From positions 1-14,252 of the forward strand of contig JAHIZN010000252.1 of NCBI GenBank assembly GCA_018814245.1: a stretch of DNA of 14,252 nt. The letters run 5' to 3'. Under the pieces are notes generated by a model that saw only the letters and a program-made list of their open reading frames with translations, was not told the origin of the DNA and searched no databases. Shown in pieces: positions 6,262 to 14,089 of the stretch. The translations under genes and the position numbers were made by a program. Each line of letters begins with the position of its first letter. The stretch's first letter is position 1. Origin of the DNA: a bacterium (GTDB lineage: Bacteria; UBA9089; CG2-30-40-21).

Positions 6262-6295
6262 AAATAAGGTGCACTACTTCCTCATCTCCTTATTT
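6262..6295 (-). terminator. Weak hairpin after the MerR-like gene
   Basis: AAATAAGG (6262-6269) and CCTTATTT (6288-6295) form a perfect 8-bp stem with an 18-nt loop, overlapping the stop codon of the minus-strand gene. No U-run follows immediately, though an A/T-rich stretch lies about 10 nt further on. It is a possible transcript end only. Confidence 0.3.
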
Positions 6296-6834
6296 CACGG
6301 AATAATCCATTCCTTATTAACCTTAAACATATACTGCCCGGATATAATCTTTACCTCAAGGGATGTGGATTTGACGGAGACAAGAATGTTTTTTATCAGA
6401 TGATTTACTGGAAAGATGATGGATATTCGTTCTTTTTCCTTTTTAAGCCTAAGAAAATTCAACAGCTCTTCATCAGAGTATATGCCATATTCATCCTCAA
6501 AGTCTGTATAGAGATAGCAATTAGTATCCTCTGTTAATTGCTTGATACTAAACTCAATGGCCGGGTTATTTTCTAACCAGCTTAATATACCTTTTAGCTT
6601 ATATAAAGGGAATCCCGCACTTTTAAGTTTTTTTATAATAGAAAGCTTGATAACATCAGCCATAGAAAATCTTCGCCAGCCACGGGTTGTCTGCCTTTCA
6701 GCATCAAACATTCCCCTTGAATCCCAGTCATTTACCATTCGATAGGTAATATCTGTATGTTTCGTAAGCTGATTACAGAGAATAACCCTGTCATTAAGTG
6801 CCTCAAATATCCTGTTCCATTTTTCAGACCACAT
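6295..6834 (-). CDS. MerR-like transcriptional regulator
   Basis: 179 residues. Residues about 21-85 fit a MerR winged helix: LTKHTDITYRMVNDWDSRG, then a wing with GWRRFSMADV, then IIKKLKSAGFPLYKLKGIL, the typical second helix pair. The C-terminal half (about 95-179) matches no effector domain I know and has no cysteine cluster of the metal-sensing kind. The start lies 1 bp after the stop of the zinc-ribbon gene, so the two are translationally coupled. Target and inducer are unknown. Confidence 0.8.
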   Translation of the reverse strand: MWSEKWNRIFEALNDRVILCNQLTKHTDITYRMVNDWDSRGMFDAERQTTRGWRRFSMADVIKLSIIKKLKSAGFPLYKLKGILSWLENNPAIEFSIKQLTEDTNCYLYTDFEDEYGIYSDEELLNFLRLKKEKERISIIFPVNHLIKNILVSVKSTSLEVKIISGQYMFKVNKEWIIP

Positions 6835-6835
6835 A

Positions 6836-7162
6836 TTATCCCTGCCCTTTTGTTAGAATTGTTCGCACTACTGGCAGCAGCACAAATATACCGCCGACTA
6901 TCAATAGAATAAAAACAAGCAAGATGCCAATTAACATCATTTTTTTGGAATCAATAAAATTGTCCTGACTGCTGCGGTTAACCTCATCCTTTTCCTTTGA
7001 GAGGATTACCTTTAGTTCGTCTGGAAGGTCATTAAAGGTAGCAATCTCTTGCTTATCCTTTTCTTGCAGGGCAATTCCTTTTTTGCGAAACAATTCATGA
7101 CACAGATTACAGCAAAGGGCATCCTCTGTATTTTTTTCATATCCACAATGAGGACAAATCAT
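6836..7162 (-). CDS. Zinc-ribbon protein with one transmembrane helix
   Basis: 108 residues. The N-terminus has a zinc ribbon, C3-x2-C6 (CPHC) and C18-x2-C21 (CNLC), followed by a charged linker (about 25-72) and one hydrophobic helix at about 75-98 with a short basic tail. The expected topology is ribbon in the cytoplasm, tail-anchored in the membrane. ATG 7162 is chosen because GGAGGG (7175-7170) lies 7 nt before it; an ATG at 7177 overlaps that site. It lies 56 bp after the PIN toxin stop and 1 bp before the MerR-like gene. Function unknown; the pairing suggests a membrane-linked regulatory unit, which is inference. Confidence 0.8.
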   Translation of the reverse strand: MICPHCGYEKNTEDALCCNLCHELFRKKGIALQEKDKQEIATFNDLPDELKVILSKEKDEVNRSSQDNFIDSKKMMLIGILLVFILLIVGGIFVLLPVVRTILTKGQG

Positions 7163-7218
7163 TAGTAATCCCTCCAAATGTTATTCACAATCTCTTTATT
7201 TTCTTCCTGCTCTTTTCC

Positions 7219-7689
7219 TTAAATATTGTAATCACTACCTGAAGATAGTGCGCTTGGCTTAGGCTCTACGACAAAAGGATTAATAAACTGAACTCCCTCA
7301 ACAATCTGCCTGTGTTGAAAATCTTCAGTGTAAAGATATTGAGTTCCTGCTTTTTTTGCCGTTGCCCAAATGAGAGCATCCCAAAACGAAAGTTGGTGTT
7401 CACTTTGTCCTCGAATTGCTTCTATAATAAGAGTCGCATCAGGACAAATTACACACCAATTTGTCGCCAGATTGTACACAATAGACTTTGCTTCTATCGG
7501 TTCAATAATCTTATTTTTTGTCCGAGTCCCTTGAACAAAGAACTCACAAAGAACCTGTACACTAATTACTCCAATTGCCCGTTCCCAGCATTGCGTAATA
7601 AGCTCTTTTGCGATTTGATGTTTACGCCCTGCCTCTCGATCATAGGCATATAGTAAAATGTTAGTATCAATAAACCACCTATCGTTCAT
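7219..7689 (-). CDS. PIN-domain toxin (VapC type)
   Basis: 156 residues from ATG 7689. PIN proteins of toxin-antitoxin pairs are Mg-dependent RNases. The acidic active-site residues are visible: D8 (FIDTN), E49 (LCEFF), D104 (FWDALI) and D123 (TEDF). GGGAGG lies just before ATG 7689, which overlaps the antitoxin end by 11 bp, the coupling usual in such pairs. An upstream in-frame start at 7725 lies deep inside the antitoxin gene and lacks this support. The RNA target is unknown. Confidence 0.92.
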   Translation of the reverse strand: MNDRWFIDTNILLYAYDREAGRKHQIAKELITQCWERAIGVISVQVLCEFFVQGTRTKNKIIEPIEAKSIVYNLATNWCVICPDATLIIEAIRGQSEHQLSFWDALIWATAKKAGTQYLYTEDFQHRQIVEGVQFINPFVVEPKPSALSSGSDYNI

Positions 7690-7900
7690 GCAGTTCCTCC
7701 CGTTTCTGATAATAGTGGCCACCACCTAAAGAGAATCCCTTATTCATACGGTCAATTTCCTGACTCATAGCATTAACAAAAGAAACTTCTTTGTCTACTG
7801 TATTGGGAAAAATTACTTCTACTTCTATCCCTTGTTTGGCAGTTATAGGTTCTAACAGTTTAATAGAGTTACCCTTGTATATGCCTTTGACAACATTCAT
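7679..7900 (-). CDS. DUF104/AF2212-family antitoxin
   Basis: 73 residues. The N-terminal half reads VVKGIYKGNSIKLLEPI...GIEVEVIFP, the characteristic strand pattern of the DUF104 (AF2212-like) antitoxins that pair with PIN toxins. The C-terminal half (about 38-73) is charged and probably wraps the toxin. AAGGAGG (7917-7911) lies upstream of ATG 7900, and a sigma-70-like promoter lies at 7951-7923. It should neutralise the toxin encoded by the overlapping downstream gene. Confidence 0.87.
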   Translation of the reverse strand: MNVVKGIYKGNSIKLLEPITAKQGIEVEVIFPNTVDKEVSFVNAMSQEIDRMNKGFSLGGGHYYQKREELHER

Positions 7901-7922
7901 AATACTACTACCTCCTTGAGAA

Positions 7923-7951
7923 ATTTATCGAAATAGTTACTGTCGTGTCAA
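7923..7951 (-). promoter_or_regulatory. Putative sigma-70 promoter of the toxin-antitoxin pair
   Basis: On the minus strand, TTGACA (7951-7946) is followed 17 bp later by ATAAAT (7928-7923). Transcription would start near 7916, only about 16 nt before the antitoxin ATG, which is tight. TAACTAT motifs nearby (7985-7979, 7972-7966, 7939-7933) could be repressor sites. Confidence 0.5.
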
Positions 7952-8013
7952 CTGTTAATTGTCGCATAGTTAATTAGAATAGTTAAACTAAACGCTTACG
8001 ATTAACTTGCAAT

Positions 8014-11000
8014 TCATCTCTCTGCCACCTCTGCCGGCTCTTTATACGCTCCAAAGGGACATATTTCCACCCCAACACCATCAAATCCAAGGGAGACAGC
8101 CTTGTACTGGTCTTTTATCAACATGGTTGCTGTTTTTGTTGTAATCGTTACCCCTTGATAAAGGCAGCCTGAAACATTTATCACACCCGGTTCTGCTCTT
8201 TTTATTCTTGTTTCCATGAATTCCTTTTGATTGGTATATTTTTGCATGCGTATGGTGAGTTTTTTATGTTTCCATTCGAGCCTTTTTAATCTCATGTCAC
8301 CCTCAAGAGAAAGTTTGCCTTCATTCTTTTGTTTTTTTAAGTGAGCAATATTTAATTCTAATTGTTGATAGATATTTATCTCCTGTTGATAAACACTTTG
8401 AAGTGCAGACAGTTCTTGTCTTGTTCTTGGCGAGCCGCCAACCTCTACCATGGTTTTAATTCCGGCTGTACACCCAAGTTCTTTAGTAGTAACCTCATTA
8501 CCTGCACGGGTCAAGCCGCCAATAATAACACCCCGTCTTTTCCCCTCAATCAGAACCCTATTACCTGCCTCAACATTAGAATGAAGGATTTCCTCTAATA
8601 TCCGCACATCATCCTTTGCCTCAAGTGTGGTGTGTTCAATGTACTTGGCAATTATATTCTGTTCGGCAAATAATCTGGCGACATTCTTTCCCTTTACACC
8701 TTCGCCAATAGCAATAGAGCCGCCAGAGGAGAGAAAGCATTTGCCAACACACCCATGGACAAGAATATCACCTGTAGCCTCAATTTGAAACTCATCCAGC
8801 ACATCACCCTTGACAACAACAGAACCAAGAAAATAGATGCTTCCGGTAGAGTAGTCAACATTCCCAGGGATTATAAGTGTATTTTCAACATTAATCTTTC
8901 CGCCAACGAGGAGTACATGTCCATCTATGGAGGCACGAATCTGAGTATTATTTGCTGCAAGATAGATATTTCTTCCAATGGGCATCTTTATATCTGATCC
9001 TGGTCTTGCCAGGGTCTCCTTGCCATTGACAAGCCTTCCCGGGATGCCGTCACCTGGTGGGGTTTTTACAGCCATGATTTGTTCTGCCTTAACATTTTCA
9101 ATAAGGTTCAATGACTTGAAATCAACCCGCCCATGCTCATCCTCTGTAAGGATTATCTTTTTATGTGTTCGGAACTTAAACTCTATCTGTGCCGGTTCTC
9201 CCTGAACAGGCAATACTTCTTCGGCAATTATTACAGGTCCACAAGGACGATAGTTGGGATCAATAATTTCACGGATCACCTCATCCTTGATTCCGGCAAC
9301 TACCCCATTTGCTCGTAGTTCTTCCATAACCTCTTCATACTGAAGAGCCACCCCACCTGGTTTTGGCGGTACAACAAAGATAATTGCCCTAGTAAGGGTT
9401 GGCAAGACCTCTATTCGAAGGCTGCCGTCAACATGAGAGATCTTTTTTCTTTTTCCAATCCTGACCGGAATATTCAATGCCTCGTTAACTGTTTTTTCTG
9501 CCAGCTGTTTGTCAATTTCACCAAAATCATGGTTTTTGATATATTCCAATATATCTTCATTCGTTACCCGTTTTCCCCTGCCAATTGCAGGGCTTACGGT
9601 TAAAAAAAGCCCTGTTTCGGTATTCATAAACTCAAAATGTCCATCCTGGTCATAATGAATATCAAAAACAGACTTTTCCCTTTCTATTTTTGGCCATTCA
9701 CCGGGTGCATCAAGTCGAAATATACGAATAAGAAAGCGGCCTTCGTCTGCCTTAGACACAGAGACTACTTGGGAATCTACCTCTGAAGGGTCAAGATTAA
9801 GCAATCTGGCACCTATTTCACGGGCATCTAATAGGCTTGATGCCCTCAGCAGCACTGAGAATGTCTTCATCGAAAGTATCTTCCCGACCCTTTCATCCAC
9901 ATCTACCCTTTTTGCATGATCAGGGACAGATGAATGCCCTGACACCCTTCCTGAAGGATGTGTATATTTAACATTTACCTCAGGGTGACTGTTTACCTCA
10001 ATCAGCTTTTCACCCATGGTAATTCTTGTTTTTGGATAAACATGAGAACAGACAACCTCTCCACCCTCTTTTAGATTAATATCTGTAGACATTTCTGTTT
10101 CAGAACTGCCAATTTGTTGGGCAATAATACTGAATGAGGCAGTTGTTTTTCCGCCATGAATAAAGCCATTGTCTGCGTGAACATTTCTTGCAAAAACTGT
10201 ACTGTTTTCAATACCCTTTTCAACGATAACATCTCTTTTTGCCTGAATATATGCCTCACGAACAGAATGAACAGATATATCTCCCCCTGCACAAATCCGT
10301 GCTGCCCCTTTTCCATCAATACTTCCATTTATAATAATATCCCCGGCTGATTCAAGCGTACATGCCCCCACGCTTCCGTTGATGTTAATATCACCATCAG
10401 CATGAATAGTAAATCCATCCTTAACCTCACCCGAAACACTTACCGTTCCCTTAAAAGAAATATTGCCCACATTCTTGTCTACATCACCAGACACCTCCAG
10501 AATATCATCTACAAGAATATTATTACCCTTCCACCTGACCCTGCCCTTTTCTAAGGCAAACACGCTTGTCCCATCATCTGAAACAAAAACATTTTTGCCC
10601 AACCCAATAGTGATGTCTCTTCCATGCAGAGGCTGAATGGTTTTTCCTGTTACCGAAACCCCTGGTCTGCCAATGGTTGGAGGTCTTTTAACAGCTAAAA
10701 GCTGTCCTGGAAAAACCTCTATACTTCTGTCCTCTTGATGAGAGCCAAATCGATAAATAAAAAAGGAGTCCTTACCCTTGGTTGGCGAAATCCCTTTGGC
10801 TATTAACAATGGTTTATCTGTAGCCCCAGTTCTTAAGGCATCCTGAATGACACCAACAAGTACATCCTGTATTCCCAATCCTGTCAAGGCATTAGACACT
10901 TCATCAAGAATTGGCATTCTGTCTTCTGATGATGAAACAATGGTAAGATATGCCCTTGTTTCATCGTCTGAGAGCTCTATTCTTATTCGATCATTTAGTG

Positions 11001-11022
11001 CTGAAAATATCTTTTTTTCCAC
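8014..11022 (-). CDS. FapA-like protein with two DUF342 domains
   Basis: 1002 residues, almost twice a usual FapA (about 450-650). The first beta-solenoid region is at about 100-345 (repeated GDI, VSGEV, DININGSV, GGDISVHSV). A Jag-N-like segment (about 383-437) follows, then a FapA-type N-terminal region (about 535-650) with GPVIIAEEVLPVQGEPAQIE, a second solenoid (about 655-860), a coiled coil (about 863-945) and a short beta-rich end. Only the second half has the complete FapA layout. The start is GTG 11022 with GGGAG at 11037-11033. FapA is named from flagellar or polar assembly, but no flagellar gene is present here, so the role is open. An extended -10 promoter lies upstream and the gene diverges from speD. 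Confidence 0.88.
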   Translation of the reverse strand: MEKKIFSALNDRIRIELSDDETRAYLTIVSSSEDRMPILDEVSNALTGLGIQDVLVGVIQDALRTGATDKPLLIAKGISPTKGKDSFFIYRFGSHQEDRSIEVFPGQLLAVKRPPTIGRPGVSVTGKTIQPLHGRDITIGLGKNVFVSDDGTSVFALEKGRVRWKGNNILVDDILEVSGDVDKNVGNISFKGTVSVSGEVKDGFTIHADGDININGSVGACTLESAGDIIINGSIDGKGAARICAGGDISVHSVREAYIQAKRDVIVEKGIENSTVFARNVHADNGFIHGGKTTASFSIIAQQIGSSETEMSTDINLKEGGEVVCSHVYPKTRITMGEKLIEVNSHPEVNVKYTHPSGRVSGHSSVPDHAKRVDVDERVGKILSMKTFSVLLRASSLLDAREIGARLLNLDPSEVDSQVVSVSKADEGRFLIRIFRLDAPGEWPKIEREKSVFDIHYDQDGHFEFMNTETGLFLTVSPAIGRGKRVTNEDILEYIKNHDFGEIDKQLAEKTVNEALNIPVRIGKRKKISHVDGSLRIEVLPTLTRAIIFVVPPKPGGVALQYEEVMEELRANGVVAGIKDEVIREIIDPNYRPCGPVIIAEEVLPVQGEPAQIEFKFRTHKKIILTEDEHGRVDFKSLNLIENVKAEQIMAVKTPPGDGIPGRLVNGKETLARPGSDIKMPIGRNIYLAANNTQIRASIDGHVLLVGGKINVENTLIIPGNVDYSTGSIYFLGSVVVKGDVLDEFQIEATGDILVHGCVGKCFLSSGGSIAIGEGVKGKNVARLFAEQNIIAKYIEHTTLEAKDDVRILEEILHSNVEAGNRVLIEGKRRGVIIGGLTRAGNEVTTKELGCTAGIKTMVEVGGSPRTRQELSALQSVYQQEINIYQQLELNIAHLKKQKNEGKLSLEGDMRLKRLEWKHKKLTIRMQKYTNQKEFMETRIKRAEPGVINVSGCLYQGVTITTKTATMLIKDQYKAVSLGFDGVGVEICPFGAYKEPAEVAER

Positions 11023-11049
11023 TGACTTCTGACTCCCTCTTTTTGGTCT

Positions 11050-11076
11050 GACTAATCCGACCAGTTTGACCAGTCT
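11050..11076. repeat. 9-bp tandem repeat
   Basis: Three consecutive 9-mers, GACTAATCC, GACCAGTTT and GACCAGTCT, then GACA. The array lies in the leader of fapA, between its promoter and GTG start. Confidence 0.6.
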
Positions 11077-11101
11077 GACACCTTTTACAAGCTTATTTTT
11101 T

Positions 11102-11130
11102 ATTATACCACGAAAAACTTTTTATTTCCA
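11102..11130 (-). promoter_or_regulatory. Putative sigma-70 promoter of fapA
   Basis: Minus strand: TATAAT (11107-11102) preceded by TGG, giving an extended -10 (TGnTATAAT). A weak -35, TGGAAA (11130-11125), sits 17 bp away. The start would be near 11095, leaving a leader of about 73 nt. Confidence 0.5.
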
Positions 11131-11161
11131 TAAAAAATATATGTTTTAGATTAAATTTTTA

Positions 11162-11189
11162 TTGACATTTAGAAAATTAATAGTATAAT
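11162..11189 (+). promoter_or_regulatory. Sigma-70 promoter of speDE
   Basis: TTGACA (11162-11167) and TATAAT (11184-11189), both perfect consensus with a 16-bp spacer, in an A/T-rich region. Transcription should start near 11196, about 67 nt before speD. It may also read into rpsB-tsf, since no terminator is visible between. Confidence 0.8.
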
Positions 11190-11262
11190 ATAAAAATCAT
11201 GTAAATAAAGTGGGTTAGTAGCCTGCTAAAAATTTAACTAAGAGGAGAAGGGGGGTTGATAA

Positions 11263-11676
11263 TTGGAAGCGTTGGGCCGTCACCTGTTATTAGAATTGTA
11301 TGACTGTAATCCTGAAGCATTGGATGATGTAGATGAGATAACGAACACAATGACACAGGCAGCGTTAGCGTCTGGTGCAACTATCTTAAAGATAGAGTTT
11401 CATAAGTTTGCTCCAATAGGGGTGAGCGGTATGATTATTATTGCTGAGTCTCATCTTTCGATTCATACTTGGCCAGAATACAAGTATGCTGCGTGTGATG
11501 TTTTTACCTGTGGCGATAAGATAGACCCGTATTTAGCCGTGGACTATCTTGTCTCTCGCCTGGATGCAAAATCATCTTCAATTATAGAAATGAAACGGGG
11601 GATATTAAGGGATCAAAAATATCAGCCGTTAAAACACAAACAAGATATTGAACAGGAGGGTACAACAGGTGTCTGA
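11263..11676 (+). CDS. speD: S-adenosylmethionine decarboxylase proenzyme
   Basis: 137 residues, the short prokaryotic pyruvoyl-dependent form. It decarboxylates AdoMet to provide the aminopropyl donor for polyamine synthesis. The self-cleavage site is intact: S63 in AESHLSIHTWPE becomes the pyruvoyl group, with H68 and C83 as processing and catalytic residues at their usual positions. The start is TTG 11263 behind a G-rich site (11250-11255), which places the protein at the family's usual N-terminus (EALGRHLL). The end overlaps the speE start by 8 bp, so the two enzymes of the pathway are co-translated. Confidence 0.95.
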   Translation: MEALGRHLLLELYDCNPEALDDVDEITNTMTQAALASGATILKIEFHKFAPIGVSGMIIIAESHLSIHTWPEYKYAACDVFTCGDKIDPYLAVDYLVSRLDAKSSSIIEMKRGILRDQKYQPLKHKQDIEQEGTTGV

Positions 11677-12583
11677 TAATAAATATTACACATGGCATAT
11701 TGAGCCAATGCATGCTCATGAACAGCACTCAATAGCTATTTCCGGGATGCCGGTTTCTGTCCAGACAAAATTTCAGCAAATGGCAATAATAGACAGTTTG
11801 CGATTTGGCCGCTGTCTGATATTAGATGGAAAGGTTCAATCTTCAGAGTCAGATGAGTATATCTATCACGAGGCATTGGTGCATCCTGGGATGATGGCAC
11901 ACCCTGCACCAAAAAATATCATGGTTGTTGGTGGTGGTGAAGGGGCAACAGTAAGGGAAATATTAAAGCATCCCGGGGTTGAGCATGTAGTTATGGTGGA
12001 TATTGATGAAGAGGTTGTAGAGGGTTGTAAAAAATACTTACCAACATGGCATATGGGTGCATTTGATGATCCAAGGGTAGAGGTTTTATGTCTTGATGCA
12101 AGAAAGTATTTAGAAGAAACATCGCTTCGATTTGATATAATTATTATAGATATTACTGAGCCTTTGGAATGTGGGCCAGCATATTTATTGTTTACCCATG
12201 AGTTTTATCAAACAGTTTATCAACGACTTACTTCAGATGGGGTATTGATTGTTCAATCAGGTTCTGCAGCTAATAATGATCTGCTTTGTTTCTCATCTAT
12301 TCATAAGACACTTCGGACTGTCTTCCCTAAAGTTAGAGCGTGTCATACCTTTATTCCCTCAATTGCTTTGTTGTGGGGATTTACTGTAAGTTTTGTTAAT
12401 GAAAACCGGGATGTATTATCAGGGGATGAGCTTTCTTGCGAATTAGAAAAAAGAGGGCTTGAATCCCTTAATTACTATGATCAGGAAACACACCTAAGTA
12501 TGTTTTCTTTACATAAATACTTAAGAGAAGCATTTAAGAGTGATGGAAAGCTAATTCAGGACAATGTCCCGTTAACATATTAG
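11669..12583 (+). CDS. speE: Aminopropyltransferase, ACL5/thermospermine synthase-like
   Basis: 304 residues from GTG 11669, with AGGAGGG (11654-11660) before it. It transfers the aminopropyl group of decarboxylated AdoMet to an amine. Visible motifs: DEYIYHEALVHP (62-73), the nucleotide loop VVGGGEGATVRE (86-97), the acidic residue at D111 (VDIDEEVVEGCKKYL), and catalytic D161 in DITEPLECGPAYLLFT. GGGEGA, the AFDDPRVE stretch, ITEPLECGPA and the ending VQSGSAA follow plant ACL5 and its bacterial relatives rather than the GGGDGG and DSTDPVGPA of classical SpeE. The family is sure; spermidine versus thermospermine or another amine is not decided. A 55-bp gap separates it from rpsB. Confidence 0.92.
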   Translation: MSDNKYYTWHIEPMHAHEQHSIAISGMPVSVQTKFQQMAIIDSLRFGRCLILDGKVQSSESDEYIYHEALVHPGMMAHPAPKNIMVVGGGEGATVREILKHPGVEHVVMVDIDEEVVEGCKKYLPTWHMGAFDDPRVEVLCLDARKYLEETSLRFDIIIIDITEPLECGPAYLLFTHEFYQTVYQRLTSDGVLIVQSGSAANNDLLCFSSIHKTLRTVFPKVRACHTFIPSIALLWGFTVSFVNENRDVLSGDELSCELEKRGLESLNYYDQETHLSMFSLHKYLREAFKSDGKLIQDNVPLTY

Positions 12584-12638
12584 CAATGTTCTATGACTAC
12601 AATCTAAAATCGTAAATGAGGTTAAGGAGGCAGCAATA

Positions 12639-13421
12639 ATGATGCAGGTTACTATAAAGCAACTTCTTGAAGCTGGGGTTCATTTCGGGCATCAAACCCA
12701 AAAATGGAATCCTAAGATGGCACCCTATATCTTTGCCCAGAGAAATGATATTCATATCATTGATCTTCAGAAGGCAATGAAGGGATTAAAGGCAGCCTAT
12801 GTCTTTGTGCGGGATGTGGCTACAAATGGGGGTAAGGTTTTGTTCGTAGGAACAAAAAAGCAGGTTCAGGATGTTGTGCAGGAAGAGGCACAAGCCTGTG
12901 GAGCATTCCATATCACAAAAAGATGGCTGGGTGGAACCCTTACCAATCTGATAACCATTAGAAAAAGCATTGCTAAACTTCAGGAAATAGAAGAAATGGA
13001 GAGAGCAGGAAAATTTGAACACCTGACCAAAAAAGAGGTGTCTTTATTAAGAAAGGAACAGTATCGTCTGGAAAGACTTCTTGATGGTATCAGGGATATG
13101 ACAGCATATCCACAGGCTGTCTTTATCGTTGACACCAAAAAAGAAAGAATAGCAGTCTTAGAGGCACGAAGGCTGCATATCCCGATTGTGGCAATCGTTG
13201 ACACCAATGCTGACCCTGAAGAGGTTGAATATTGTATACCCGGTAATGATGATGCCATCAGGGCAGTTAAATTAATATCCTCGGTGATGGGAGATGCGAT
13301 TATTGATGGCAGAAAGGCATTTGAACAAGCACTTCTGCTGAAGGAAAAACAGCAAATGACAGACCAGGGGATAAAAGATGTAGAGAAAGAGATGGAAATG
13401 GCTGGGAAGAAAGAAGAATGA
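12639..13421 (+). CDS. rpsB: Ribosomal protein uS2
   Basis: 260 residues. Small-subunit protein S2. The N-terminal signature LLEAGVHFGHQTQKWNPKM (9-27) and the second signature PQAVFIVDTKKERIAVLEARR are intact, with the usual coiled-coil insert (about 110-145) and a charged C-terminal tail. AAGGAGG (12624-12630) precedes ATG 12639; an overlapping in-frame ATG at 12642 would be 11 nt away, so the first is preferred. It is followed by tsf, the usual pairing. Confidence 0.98.
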   Translation: MMQVTIKQLLEAGVHFGHQTQKWNPKMAPYIFAQRNDIHIIDLQKAMKGLKAAYVFVRDVATNGGKVLFVGTKKQVQDVVQEEAQACGAFHITKRWLGGTLTNLITIRKSIAKLQEIEEMERAGKFEHLTKKEVSLLRKEQYRLERLLDGIRDMTAYPQAVFIVDTKKERIAVLEARRLHIPIVAIVDTNADPEEVEYCIPGNDDAIRAVKLISSVMGDAIIDGRKAFEQALLLKEKQQMTDQGIKDVEKEMEMAGKKEE

Positions 13422-13445
13422 ATACAGAGTACAGAATACAGAGTA
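13422..13445. repeat. ATACAGAGTACAGA tandem repeat in the rpsB-tsf gap
   Basis: The 14-bp unit at 13422-13435 is followed by a partial second copy, ATACAGAGTA (13436-13445). It lies between the rpsB stop and the tsf ribosome binding site. Confidence 0.65.
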
Positions 13446-13464
13446 ACTGAAAGGAGACAAGTTA

Positions 13465-14061
13465 ATGCAGATAACAGCAGCAATGGTTAGAGAATTAAGG
13501 GATGCAACAGATGCCCCTATGATGGAATGCAAGCAGGCACTTGAAAAGGCTGAAGGGGATATGGACAGGGCACTAAAAATCCTGCGTACACAGGGTATGG
13601 CAGCTGCTCAAAAAAAGGCAAGCAGAGAAGCAAGGGATGGAGCAGTGTATGCTTATATTCATATGGGTGGCAAGATAGGTGTTATGGTTGAGGTAAATTG
13701 TGAAACCGATTTTGTTGCCAGAACAGATGAGTTTAAGGATCTTTGTAAAGATATTGCCATGCATATTGCTGCAGCCAATCCACTTTGTGTTTCAAGGGAT
13801 CAAATCACTGCTGAAAAACTTGAAGAAGAAAAAAGCATCTATAAAGAACAAGCTGAGAAATCCGGCAAACCAGAAAAGGTATGGGATATGATGATCTCTG
13901 GCCGGGTGGAAAAGTATTACAAGGATGTTTGTCTGTTGGAGCAGCCATTTGTTAAAAACCCTGAGATAACCATAAATGACCATATCACAAGTTATGTGGC
14001 TAAGGTTAGAGAGAATGTGGTTGTCCGTCGATTTGCAAGGTATGTTCTTGGCGGAGAATAA
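13465..14061 (+). CDS. tsf: Elongation factor Ts (short form)
   Basis: 198 residues; exchanges GDP on EF-Tu. The N-terminal UBA-like domain carries LRDATDAPMMECKQALEKAEGD, a variant of the usual TGAGMMDCKKAL signature. The core has VEVNCETDFVAR (75-86) with T81, D82, F83 for EF-Tu contact. It is shorter than E. coli EF-Ts (283) because the second core subdomain is reduced, as in Thermus-type proteins. AAGGAGA (13451-13457) precedes ATG 13465. A hairpin follows the stop. Confidence 0.97.
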   Translation: MQITAAMVRELRDATDAPMMECKQALEKAEGDMDRALKILRTQGMAAAQKKASREARDGAVYAYIHMGGKIGVMVEVNCETDFVARTDEFKDLCKDIAMHIAAANPLCVSRDQITAEKLEEEKSIYKEQAEKSGKPEKVWDMMISGRVEKYYKDVCLLEQPFVKNPEITINDHITSYVAKVRENVVVRRFARYVLGGE

Positions 14062-14069
14062 ATAATGTT

Positions 14070-14089
14070 CACCCTGATAAATCAGGGTG
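14070..14089 (+). terminator. Hairpin after tsf
   Basis: CACCCTGA-TAAA-TCAGGGTG, a perfect 8-bp stem with a 4-nt loop, 9 nt after the stop. No T-run follows, so if it terminates it is not a textbook intrinsic terminator. Its right arm overlaps a second palindrome. Confidence 0.5.

Larger units (their letters stand above)
5681..6294. other. Repeat-rich non-coding region downstream of the exporter operon
   Basis: These 614 bp hold the rest of the 232-bp element, a further inverted pair (5893-6001), 12-bp and 18-bp tandem repeats, a GGAAGAGCC/GGCTCTTCC pair and a copy of the CATTACA-type end motif. Open frames across it (for example 5693-6076) translate repeats and are not convincing genes. Confidence 0.7.

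Noticed and set aside
6251..6280. Plus-strand promoter from TTGACA near 6257
   Set aside because: No -10 hexamer at 16-18 bp, and no plus-strand gene follows.
10071..10328. 85-codon minus-strand frame inside fapA
   Set aside because: It is out of frame within a clear long gene and its translation resembles no protein.
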